Shown here in pieces: positions 1 to 12,100 of a DNA stretch of 64,000 bases (its first letter is position 1; every line of letters starts with the position of its first letter). The DNA is from Trachythela sp. YZ-2020. Lineage: Eukaryota > Cnidaria > Anthozoa > Malacalcyonacea > Clavulariidae. The notes beneath the pieces are model-generated. The model did no database searches. It was not told where the DNA came from and saw only the letters and a list, made by a program, of their open reading frames with translations. Where the stretch lies: the NCBI GenBank assembly GCA_016169945.1, contig JADLSH010000388.1, positions 1,026,001-1,090,000 of the forward strand. Reading direction: 5' to 3'. The translations under genes and the position numbers were made by a program.

Positions 1-671
1 TAGCTCACCTTGCAAGCTTGTCATGTGCCTAATATGTGTTGGCTATCCAAGCCAACAGAAAGAAATGATATAATCATATTTCCTGGAAAATGAAATTAGT
101 GTATATTTTGCAAAATAGGTAATTACAGAAAATGTTCACACTCCCCCCTAAGGGAAATGGGAAGTTTGCTCACTATCTCCACTCCCCTCTTAGGAAGATA
201 TCTCCCCCTCTTAGTAAGATGTCTTAAACAGGGACCTAAGGTGCCCCTTTGGAAGTGCCAATCTGAACCAGATTTCATCCACACCCTGTGAACTTGATAA
301 CATTTTTAATTGATTTACTTGAGTGACATACAGTTGCAGACCCTTCATGAAGCAGCAAGAGAAGCAGAAACTGACCTGATGGTCCACAACAGTTTGGTTT
401 GTTCACTGCCAACCCCCCTCCCTCCCTCCCAATAATAATTCACAATCTAGAATGTTTGGTGTGGATTGAAAAACGTTTGAATGTTGATGAGCACTCTTGG
501 AACATTTGTAATTAAGCTCCTTCCCCTGTTGATTTGGAAGGATGACAATAGAAGTCTTGGAGGGGAGTCCAGACCTTTCAAGGCCTAGCCCTACCAGTTT
601 GACCCACTTGAAAGTTTCATGTGAACCCAGTAATGTGGAGATGTTGCCTTAGTCCAACGGCCACTTAGTCA

Positions 672-1014
672 CTAGCATGGCCGGATTTTGAGGGGAGCTG
701 AGCACATCTCCTGGGATAATTTTGCACCTCCCCTGAGAATTTTTGTGCCACCCCTGGTAATTTATACACCTCCCCTTGTTAACAGTTAAATGATGTATCA
801 AATTTAATATTGAATAATAACAGAACCATTACAACCAACTTGCCAAGTTTTGGTCAAACACAATTTCAATTGGATGAGTCACACAATCATAATGCATAAA
901 TACATACATTACATTACATACATAAAGTAACATTTTTTACTTTACACTGCACCTCCCTTAAACTTTATTTCACCTCCCCCCAGCATGTACACCAAAATCT
1001 GGCCTTGGTCCTAG
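672..1014. repeat. MITE-like element with GGCCxGATTTTG ends
   Basis: The left edge (CTAGCATGGCCGGATTTTG) and the right edge (CAAAATCTGGCCTTGGTCCTAG) are imperfect inverted copies. The interior is a monotonous series of CACCTCCCC-like blocks. I infer a non-autonomous DNA element, but no target duplication is clear. Confidence 0.4.
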
Positions 1015-2470
1015 CAAGCGGGCAGTCATGGGCTGCAACGACAACCCTTCCGAATGTTGTGGGACTAGCAGTGTTGTCTATTTTTGGCTGCAGCCGACAC
1101 TGGACCCAAGGTTACAGATATATATAAAACAATATATGAAGTAATCTTGGTATGGGCATAGCTGCCATAGCAAGCATGGGTCTTATGAACAGCCCTAAAC
1201 AATTATAGTTGAACTACAGTATATCATGGGACAAAGGGCTGTTTGTTAACAACTTTCAGCAATCACTGGTAGTCACGACTTACTGTCTGGAGTAGTGGCA
1301 GACAAAGGACTTTGCATATAATATATTTTCAGTTATTTTAATGGAAGGGCTTCTTAAAAATACAACCTTTTGCATACACACAGCAACCAAAACACTAATT
1401 TTTGCAACTATTCTATAAACACATGTGGCCACAACCAAAAATATAGCCAAGATAAAGTCAACAGCAAAGCAGATGTATTTTACAGTCAATACTGTTCGGA
1501 AATAACGAAAAAGTTGCTAGTAAACCGGGTTTGTTTTCGCGACAAACCATGTCAAAGTGAAGCCATGCCTCTGGGACATGTTGACAAAATGTCGGCTAAA
1601 ACATTTTGATTTTTAACTGCCTGTACGTAGAAATCAAGCAGTCAGAAATACATAAAAACAATAAATCTAGATTATTTGGTTACAGAGCTCCATTTGAAGG
1701 GGTAAATTGTCTACAGTGCTCTTACCGATCACTTTATTTACTTCAAAACGTGCGACAGAGTAGTTTTCGAAGCCAGCTTTTTGCCAAATTTGCTTCACTC
1801 CTGTGTCAACTCGAAAGCAATTTTCTCGCGAATTATCGAATGGATTTCGCCGAAACTTACGTTTATGAGTCCTGATCACCTCTGCTAAAAATACAACTTT
1901 TAAACCAGTGTTTGGAGTGAAAGATAAAGCATAAAAATGTAAAAATATAGCTTCGTTTAAAATACACATTTTCCGTCCGCCATTTGGCGCGAAATGGAAA
2001 AATAACCACTTCTACCGGCATGCATTGCGATAGCTGGAATTGCCCATTGTAATTGTAATTTTTAATGTAATTTCGAATATTCACATCTACGCCCCTCATG
2101 GAAATCAGCCTTTGCTGTGGGGGTTAGCGCGGTTAAATAAAGTTTCTCCATACCATACTATGCCAAATGAATTTCAGATTTGCATACACGTTGTTAGAAA
2201 AGTTGTGTTAAGAGGCATTTTTTCTATGTCGCGTATTTATGATGAAAAGTTTTCAAAACCTAAAATATTTTTGGGGGCACCTCCCAAAACTTATTTGTTT
2301 TAGCTACATTTTCTAGTTTATACAGTTAGATACCTTTTTAAATGCATCTGGCGGTTGAGAAACATAAAAAGCAGTAAAAATTGACATATTTACAGACACA
2401 GTTTTCTCTTTGGCGTACTATCTAAAATTTCTTCATTGTAGCATTATTTTATACAAAAGAAACACCTCTT

Positions 2471-2722
2471 AAGGCCTGATTCCACGGCGAAATTATTCGC
2501 GAGAAATTGTGTCTGCAGAATACGGATGGCTGCACATCAGTCAGTTCTATTCAATTTCCCCACTTTTTTCGCTTTCGCAGTGAGTAGAACTAACTTCTAC
2601 TCACTGGCGAAGCGAAATTTTTTCTCGTGAAGCCTGATTTATGTTTTCTGCGCATGCGTCAATTCATTTCGTGCGAAATTTTTCGCATTTCGCTGAGAAA
2701 AACACTCGTGGAATCAGACCTT
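2471..2722. repeat. MITE, AAGGCCTGATTCCACG inverted ends
   Basis: A 16-bp terminal inverted repeat (AAGGCCTGATTCCACG against CGTGGAATCAGACCTT, one mismatch) bounds 252 bp. Subterminal blocks of TTTCGC and GCGAAA also mirror each other. There is no coding capacity. The flanks suggest a TTA/TAA-type target but this is not decisive. Confidence 0.65.
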
Positions 2723-2723
2723 T

Positions 2724-3046
2724 AGGGGCTGTGTATATATGAACCCGGCTATCCGGGTTGGTCCAGTTAGTCGGGGCTGTCGGGCTGGCCCTGTTAGCAC
2801 GAAAGTCATATTCATGCTTTATTGGACAGATTTTCGATTTAAAACTACTTATCCGGTTACCCGGGCTGGAGATTTTACATGGACAAATTTCAGCACGGCT
2901 GACCTGGCGCTCCGTTTGACTAAAGTGAGATCCCAGTTAAACGGGCTGGCCCTGTTTTCATCTAAAGTGAAATTGTTTGGTAAAGGAAAATATTATGTTG
3001 CCGGGCGCCCCCGTACGTTTAACCGGACTCAAGTAAATAGCCCCTT
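2724..3046. repeat. Possible short element bounded by AGGGGCT/AGCCCCT
   Basis: The stretch begins with AGGGGCTGTG and ends with AATAGCCCCTT, and is rich in CCGGGCTGG blocks. Related wording recurs near 7470-7670, 20225-20300 and 30360-30480. It directly precedes the first visible ACSL exon. Boundaries are uncertain. Confidence 0.3.
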
Positions 3047-3098
3047 AAAGATATTCATATACCTGTAGTCTCTCCAATTTGCTATTATTTGTTTGTAG

Positions 3099-3198
3099 TG
3101 GATACTGACAGATGTTGCATGCCAGACATACTCAATGGTCTCGGTACCACTCTATGACAGCCTGGGTGCCGATGCCTGCACCTTCATCATTAATCACT
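3099..3198 (+). CDS. ACSL: ACSL exon (first visible)
   Basis: The exon begins in frame with [13 protein letters not shown] after a TTTGTAG acceptor and ends before GTAAGT in phase 1. The sequence matches the family segment following NRPEW, so at least one more coding exon must lie upstream. Confidence 0.9.
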
Positions 3199-6100
3199 GT
3201 AAGTCATCACAGAGGTCACGAATACATCTCGACAGTGGAGGGGGTGGGGTGCCTTTTAGTTACTAACACATATGTGATTTCAGAGAATTGTCTTATTGAT
3301 GTCTCCCTACTATATTCACTCCACCCCTGATAATTCAATTTAGCATACATTGTAGTCACTACATGTCTTCTGATTGGCTTGTTGCTTACAGTTAAATATG
3401 GCAATCACGCAACCTACAGATAACTCAGTTATCTGTAGGTTGAGCCCGCAGTACGTACTTTTTAGCGAGCGGCAACTTTTTTTTACAAGAAAAAACAACA
3501 TGAAAAAACGATTTTTTTTTAAAGTTTTTGCGTAAAAAAATACACTCTTTTTAAACATTTTATCAGAACTACATTAAGTAAATTAGGTTTCTAATATTTT
3601 GTCGTTCTTGTTCCTATTTTAAAATTGGTTTTTACACCAGTATTTTAGAGTAAACGTTGTTTTGTGCGACAGAATTTAGATCATTGTTCATTGAAGGAGT
3701 TTAATAACAATGCAAAGACAATGTATAATACTGAAACAATTATTGAATTCGGGTTTTATTATATCTGGAATTATCAAGGTCTCGGTAAGTATTATCAGTC
3801 TCAGCCTTCGGCTTTCCTTGATGACACTCACTTTGACCTTGATATATAATTCCGGATATCACAAAAACCTCATCCAATAATTGTTTATTATTAATCCGTT
3901 TCGGTGCCTACAAAATTATATATATTTTGGTTATTTCACACATGTAGCCGACATTTCAGTGATCGTGTGCGACGAGAACAAAGTGGATGTTTTACTGGAG
4001 AAAGCTGAACAGTGTCCGAAATTGAAACATATCATTACAATTGGAGATGTAAACGAAGAAGACGAACAGAATGCTGGGAAATATGGGATTACGATCAAGT
4101 CATTTAAGGATGTGCAGGTAAAGTGCATCACTTTTTGATCGATGAATTTCATCAGTTGTGAGTAGAGCATGACCATAATGTACAATTTAGAAAATAGATG
4201 AATTTGGTGACCGTGTATTTATAACAAATCTGAGCTTAAATTGTATGTTTAAAGTGTATAAATTATGCTTGAATCTCGTAATATTGTTTTTACATGTAGG
4301 TTTTAACCTTTTCTTTACTTCAAATTTTTACCAATTAGGAGAAAACTTTGTCGACAATGAAGGAGCTATTTGGTATAAATTCAGTTCGTTTAGTTTTACT
4401 TTCCTTCTGTAATACCACTGGAAAAGTGCGAATAAGGGATGGAATACTGCGGGTCTAGTGTTAAGTTAGTGAACTTCCAGACGAAGGGCCTTCGCTTGAA
4501 ACGTCGAAGTTCTTGTTTTATTTTTCAGGTAGTTTGATCCAAAAGACCCGCAGTATTTCGTATAGGCACCACCCACAATGGCACCCTGCACTCATTCGGA
4601 ATTAGGGATGGTTCTTTCTTCTAGAAACGATACGGGGTTGTAGCCACGATGTTAACATCGCATGGTACGACTAATCTGTTTGAGGCCAAAGGCCTGTATA
4701 GAATCTCTAGGATAGGGCATGCTCCCCCGGAATATTTTGAAAATCTGAGCGTTCTGAAACGCTATTACGTGCATCTTGAGACCATGCACTCTGATCCTTA
4801 GATATAATATACATTCAAAATCGCGTATACACTCGTCACCACAAAGAGCCTGCATGTATGATTCAGATAAGTGAGAAAAAGTATTTTCCGTGAAATTATT
4901 GGTGCGACAAATGTCGCATTTTCTCACTATTGGCTACGGCCCTGTGATATTAGCGTATATACAATAGTTTTACAATGAAATTAACCAGAAACTAAATATT
5001 GCGCGAAACTCTTTTACAGGACTTGGGACGCAATAATCGGAAAGAAAAATCGGTAAGTGATTTGTCTTTTACTTAGAAACCTTATAATGTTGTAATAAAT
5101 TTAAGACATTTCCAACAAGCTCGTTCTAGCAACGTGTTCTTTAGGCAAGCACGTAGTTCTTCTGAAACTTTTGATGAGATGAGATCGAATTTTTAGGTCC
5201 TTTTAACGGCCCTAAAGTTTTCTTCAAAAATCTCGCTTCGCTTCTTCCAATTACCTGCATGCCTGCACAACTCAGATGATATAAATGGAACCAGCGTGTT
5301 TACAATATCGGGTTGTTTAAATGCACATTGCTCTCATATCGTAACGTGTAATTGTTATAATAACAATCGGTATTTTCTTCCAATTTCCAGCCGGGCAAAC
5401 CTGAAGATATCTTCACTGTTTGTTTTACAAGTGGAACGACAGGTACAGTGTTAAAGCCTAGTCAGATTAATGAGACGAGTTATATGTACTTGTCTTTGCA
5501 GGACAAACTAGCTGTCTGTCTATATAGAACCCCTCATTTGCCTTTCGAGTAGGCGCTTGGCGACAAAATGTCGACAAAAACAGAAAGGATTTAAGTCGCT
5601 TAATATTTGTAAAGTCGCAGCAAAACACGATGAATATATAAGAGTAAGCTGTGGGAAGCTCGGAAAAGCTTCGTTAATTATGGGGTTGTAGATGTTTTTG
5701 TGATGATATTTTTTGAATGCAAGGCGTATGCATTCTCGTATTACCGAGTTGATTTTACATGGCAAAATTAATAGTCATTTTGCCTAACCGGATCTCGGCA
5801 CCCTCGTACCCAGAGCCTGGGTACGAGGTTGGTTACCCGGTTGCACCATATAGTGCCTTCTAAACACTCACCCGGTAAAACTGATAAATTCCTAGAATAC
5901 CTGTAAATCTCGCCGTTACCAAGTAATTCAACAGCCGGGTAACTGCCCTTCTTAGAAACAGAACTTTAAAGAATGCGACTTTAGCTTTGAACTTTTCAGT
6001 GGTGGGCTTAGTGGATGACAACCGTCCCAGACTCTTTAATCTGTGCTCACGAGCATTCCTTTGTATGCGTAAATCTCATATACAAGTCTCTTAATATGCT

Positions 6101-9100
6101 TTATCTATACTACATAAATAATTTGCTTTTGGGTGTATCATGATAATCGCTTGCCGAAAAATTTCGATATGCCGAAACCATCGATTTTGTTGTACTACAA
6201 AGAAGTAGAAATTTCGCGTTAAAAACAATCCATGTCTATCTGTGCTCGCGTGGTTCTAGCAATTAACAATTGCCAGTCTGTCATGTAAATTCTTTGTTAG
6301 GAAATGTACAAGTGTCATTTATGTATTTTGTTTTTCTACTAAATGGATGTGTGAAAAGGCGAAAATGGCTGAACTTCCTTCGAAACTCTCGTCGACAGTG
6401 TTTGCACTTTTCAGTGGGAATCCTAAACGTTTTTCAGAGCCAATGGTGTATATCTATTTCCAATCCGTTAACCAGTTTAATGTTGCAATAAATAAACAAC
6501 ATTAAGGTATGGTTATGGCAATACACGTCAATGTCCGCCAACTTCTTCACCTTTGGTACAATATATCTCCCGTAGTATTTATTGCGCTCACAGGGACCAA
6601 AGCTCGTACATTAACAAATCACATCAATACAAAAGACGAAAAATAATTTTGGTGTTTATTTAAAAATTATAAAAAGCATTACAGTTGTATTTGTAATGAA
6701 ATTGAAGACGTGCAGCTGCAGACATATTAAGTTATACAAATGTATTTATTAATACCATTACTTGCTTAAAATGTGACAAAAGGGAAAGTGCATTGATTAT
6801 AAGCTGAGCACAAAGATATTTTCCCTATAAGAGATCGTATGGAGGTGATAATAATAGTATAAAAGTGAAATAAGCCATGTTCATGTTCGATAATTGTTCA
6901 TATTTAACGAGTGCACACTGCGCATGTCAACTCACGTCCTGCGATATAAGGCTTGCATGGAAGAGAGCCGCATTCTCCTTCCACGAAATAAAACAAAGCG
7001 CCGTTAACATCAGCGTGTGTTCCTCGCGTGTAATCAGGGTTTTCATCAACGCATGTAAACATTGTACGATGATGACCGTAATCTTCTGCCATCAAATATC
7101 CTTTGTACTCGCGCGTCCATCCCGCGGGGCACACGTTACGACCTGGTATCATCATTTGTGAGGCACGTTTGGTCACATGACACACTGCACATGGGACATC
7201 ATGGTCGTGTAGGCTGCTGGTATATATGCCCGTAGAGTACGTTTGATATTCAGCTCCAAACATTTTGGCACGAGCTCCTTGTGATCCAGATTGATATTTT
7301 TCGTAAATCGGGTCACGTGTCAAACATACGTAATTAGAGGCACCGCCCTTATGAGTATAATGAGATCCCCCGACGTATCCTAAAGAATCAACAAAATAAC
7401 AAAATATTTTCAAATTACTATGATGTTGAATGTTTTATTAGCACTGTTAAAATCGGAAAAAAATGTCCATCCTGGTCAGGTGAGATGAAGCGTTCATATG
7501 GAAAATTCTGTCCCATTTGACTGAAACCCCACCCAGCGCAAGGTGAGATCTCACCTAACCGGGCTGGCTCGTATCTCATATGAACACACAATGATTTTTA
7601 TATCCAACATAATAAGGACACGCGGATCTCACTCAGATGAGTTTCCCTCATATGAACAGGCCCTCAATTTCCTGTCACTGTTCATATTGGATCAGAGATT
7701 AACACAACCGTGAAAGAAAAGAGAGATACGTTGATGCGGTGTATTTTAAATGCATCAAATGGGTCCAAGCCCCCCCCCCCCCTCTCCCCTAAGATATAAT
7801 CTGAAAAGTCCTCTGTGACAGAACACAAAAAAATGTAACTGTTACCTTCATAGACCAATGTAGCTCCAGTATTTGGACAGGTCTTTTTCCCCCACCGGAC
7901 ATAACTCACTCCAACTTTCCCAGATTCACCTTGTATTCCCTTGAGACCTTCAGGACCTGCTAGGCCGCGTTCACCTGGAACTCCTGGCTCACCTGGCAGA
8001 ATGTTAAAACAAATAATTAGGGGGAGCTTAATAAGTATTTGGTACGTATTTACAATGAGTATACTTTGACAGTGTATGTGAATGAACATGTGAATGTCAA
8101 GGGACACGTACGGTCGTTTCAGATTACCTCGGGCTCCCTTTGAGCCATCCCTTCCATCTCTGCCGTCTTTCCCTGGACTCCCCGCAGTGCCATCTTTTCC
8201 TGCCTTCCCTGGACTTCCCGCAGTGCCTGGACTTCCTGGAGTGCCATCTCTTCCTGGTGTACCTGGGGGTCCTCGAAGGAGGAATGCAGGTTGGCGACCA
8301 GCATATTGATACGACTGGTTCAGTCTAAACATAGGAAATAAGAAATTATTTTCGAACTATAAAGTTCGAGTTAATATATAAGCCATCAAGTTATATCCAA
8401 CCAATACATTTTGTGGCAGATTTACAATACTTCCGTATTGCTAAATATTTATTCAAAATACTGCGTACTGACTTAAAAACGTCGTATAAATTTACTAATG
8501 TGGAAGTTTGGCTATGGTATTGTAAAGAATCTAATGTATGACAAAATATGGTTTTGTATTTCCAGACATGGAAAACGTGTTCAATGTTCCTCGGATCCTG
8601 AATTTGCCTTTTTCAAATGTTCCTCAAATTCGGCTCAAAATGCGTAAAAACAATGAAAAAAATTGACCGTGCATTACGCGTGCAACAATAAAGTTGTGAT
8701 GGTTGTGTTATTTTATATTTAATAGTCCTTTGAATTGGGGATGTGTAACTTTTTAGTGCAAAGTTTTTAACTTTGCAGTATTGTGATGGTGGGAAAAATT
8801 CAAACGAGTCATACATGGTGTAAACTTTCCGGGGGGTGTTTACGATTGTTTGTATATTTACAGAGCCTATAAAACTATAGAGATTTCAATTTTTTTTAAC
8901 TACAGCCACACAAGTTATCACTTCATTCTATCGTTTTATGGAATGTTGGACAAAATATAATCAATTATAGATTTAATCGTGACAATTTTACCTTCTGAGA
9001 CAGGCATTTGGACGTATTATAAACGATAACTTGCCCCCCGTACCAAGATTTTTCTTCAGAAAAACTACCAATGCGCATGCGTTATTGCTGTATCACAAGG

Positions 9101-12100
9101 TATAATGGCGGACGTATAGGCGCGTGTCGTACATAACACGACAAACACGTTATTTTAGCTGCAGTGATAAACGATTTTATGTTTTAAAATTATGATTAAT
9201 AAAATACGTTTTAGCGCTAGGCTATTTTAGTTCTGAATTATTCTGAATTATATTTCAAATTATTAAATCAACTTGCGTATACAAGTACACATCAAATAGT
9301 CGTACTGTCATTGTTTCTGGCGTATCATTTTATAGTTAATGGCGTGTTATGAATAAGTAAATTGAAATTTGCAGCACGACGAATTAATATAAAATATCTA
9401 AAAAAGTGAGTAAAGTACATGTCTTATTGGCATAATTTGTCGTTTGCAATATATCTTGACCGCTTCGCTTTCTCGACAGCATCATGTACAAGCGCTAGCA
9501 GCTGCTAGATTTCGTCGCTTTTGACCTATATTATTAGTATATATATATATATATATATACACAATGAGCGTCAGATTTCGGTGATTACAGATCTGCACGC
9601 TGCCTAGTATTAAACTACAGTAGAATATTTCCATATATATCTTTTAACGCGTGTTTACTTTTAATATTAAATTTTGTTGGCATCTCACTCGATTGAATAA
9701 TAGTTGAAGGGTTTTTGTAGATGGAAATTATCGAGTGTAAACATCATGCATTGACATACACCAGCCACATCATGCATTGACATTGTGATTGTTTAGCGAG
9801 CGTGAGTAATTTGATACAAGGCTGTAAGCTATAATTATTATTTAGACGTTGCTCTCCAAACTGTTTAATATTTCGCTTTATTTTTATTGCATGCATTTTT
9901 TGTCAATGAATTCATAAACTACTTGTGTTTCCTTACATTTTGAAATAGCATTTGGTTAGTTTTGTTATATAAAATAAACAGCCCCTAAATTTGCCTTGTC
10001 AATTGGATTTATACAGCAGACTTGCCATGTGCAAATTAGTTGACCACATATAATTTATGCTGTCTAAAGTCTAAATTAGTTCTACAGTTCTGCTTAAATT
10101 GGTTTAGATTCAATACCAGTATATCATGTGGCCTGAATTTCAGACACTCACCCATTGAAGCCATTGCAAAAATGGAGGAGTGAATTCTATATTAAATCAG
10201 CCCAAGCCTGTCTATATGATAATGATTAATCATATGCCAGTCAAACCTATTTGGTGTTTTTATTTGTGTTTATACACCTTGTTGGGCCTTAGCTAAAGCT
10301 GTGTCAAATTTTCAGTCGCAAATGTTTTGATGAGACAACATATAGTTGCTGCCTTGCCAGTCAAAATTTTGCTTTGTGAACAGCAGTATATATTTGTTGT
10401 GTGAACACACACCACATTTTCTGTGATCAGAAAACTTTTGTATGTGACATTTTTTCTTGGGCTAACCGATGTCTGTTTCTCTGCAAATACAGTTGCTACA
10501 TGTAATCAAATATCTGGGCAAATTGCCATAGAAAAATTGTTGTGTTGGCAGCGCTTAAAATCAAGATCACGCGTCGCTATATAATGTCCTCAATCACCCC
10601 TTTATGACTTTAGTAAGATAAACTGGACACTGACACTGTTAACGCAGTTCACGCTATAGCAACTTCCATTAACTATAAAATGATACGCCAGAAACAATGA
10701 CAGTAACTATTTGATGTGTACAAATTGTATACGCAAGTTGATTTAATAGACTTACCTCTCTCGGGTCTTTGTCGTAATTTGAAATATAATTCAGAACTAA
10801 AATAGCCTAGCGCTAAAACGTATTTTATTAATCATAATTTTAAAACATAAAATCGTTTATCACTGCAGCTAAAATAACGTGTTTGTCGTGTTATGTACGA
10901 CACTGACGCGCCTTTGACAGTATCTTACCTGATGGAGTGATGGTATAGATATCAAATATACTGATAAAAAGTAGAAATTAAACCTGATTACAAATATTAA
11001 AAGGGGAAATAAAGAATTCAAAAAAAATCGCTATTTCTGTAATCGTGATGTAGGATTAAACAAAATGTATTTGGCTGTCTACCGCAGTTTTGACATATAC
11101 TTCCGTTCAACCATGCAGTGTTTGCTGACTTTATATATAATAGCTAATTATATATTTTCATTTCAACAGTTTTATGAACCGCCGCAACATGCATGCACAG
11201 CAATTACGCATGTACAGACCACGTTTGTCCCCCAGCTAGTCGATATAATATGATTTAGAGACTAGGTTTTTCCCTTTGAAAGTGAAACTTTGCACTATCC
11301 TTGGATCACTAGTTTAGAGAAAGTAATTGAAATTTGTTAAAGCGTACAGCGTATTACCCGGCATTGAAGATATATTGAGACGACTGCATGTTATATTTAT
11401 ATACACAATTATACACAGAAGAAAGTCAGGAAAGTCCTCTGTATTCTGAGGAAATAAACATTCCTCAAGGATTCAAAGGAGGTTCCAAACCAAAAATATG
11501 TTCCTCACAGCATAAGTCACGACTGCATGTTATGTAATACACTGTCACACTGATAGCCAGAGCACAAATTCCTCAGAGATTATTTCAGCTAGCTATAGCT
11601 GAGGAAGTTCCTAAGATGAGGATTGAGGAACAATATTCTTCTCGCTTCTCACTTTTCTGGAAAATTGCTGAGGAAACAAAACAATCTTCAAATTCTATTA
11701 ACAGGATATGAAGAACACTTAATTCGCAATCTCAAATAGGGTCAAATGGCAGATAACTAAGTATCATTCCTCAAAATTCCCCCTAAAAGTACGCGTGAAA
11801 AATTCAAAATGTTCCTCCGTCTTGTTGCTAAGACGAATGTTCCTCAGGATTCCGAGATCCCACTTTTTTCCTGGTCTGTGTATTTCTGTCATGAACTATA
11901 TGAAACACAATAGCTGGAAAGTCAAATGTAAACATCATATAAGGATATATTTTTCGGTTTTAGTACTGAGATTCATACTTTCATTTTTCAAAAACTCGCG
12001 CAGGCTGAGGCTGTGTAAAGGGGGTCTTAATTTTAAGTCATATTTTAAAGCTTAATTAAATTAAATAATTTTAAGTTCCGAGTTCAGCCATGCAAACTGC

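Larger units (their letters stand above)
1..3098. other. Upstream flank, no confident gene
   Basis: No exon can be supported here. The missing N-terminal part of the ACSL gene that starts at 3099 was searched for and not found, so those exons probably lie before the window. The stretch holds C-rich runs and three inverted-repeat-like elements listed separately. Open frames between 1280 and 2303 show no family signature. Confidence 0.5.

Noticed and set aside
316..399. Possible exon LQTLHEAAREAETDLMVHNSL between an ACAG acceptor and a GTTTGT donor
   Set aside because: No family match, weak donor and no partner exons; likely chance.
8094..8328. Plus-strand Pro/Leu-rich ORFs
   Set aside because: They are antisense shadows of the Gly-X-Y exon of the collagen gene.
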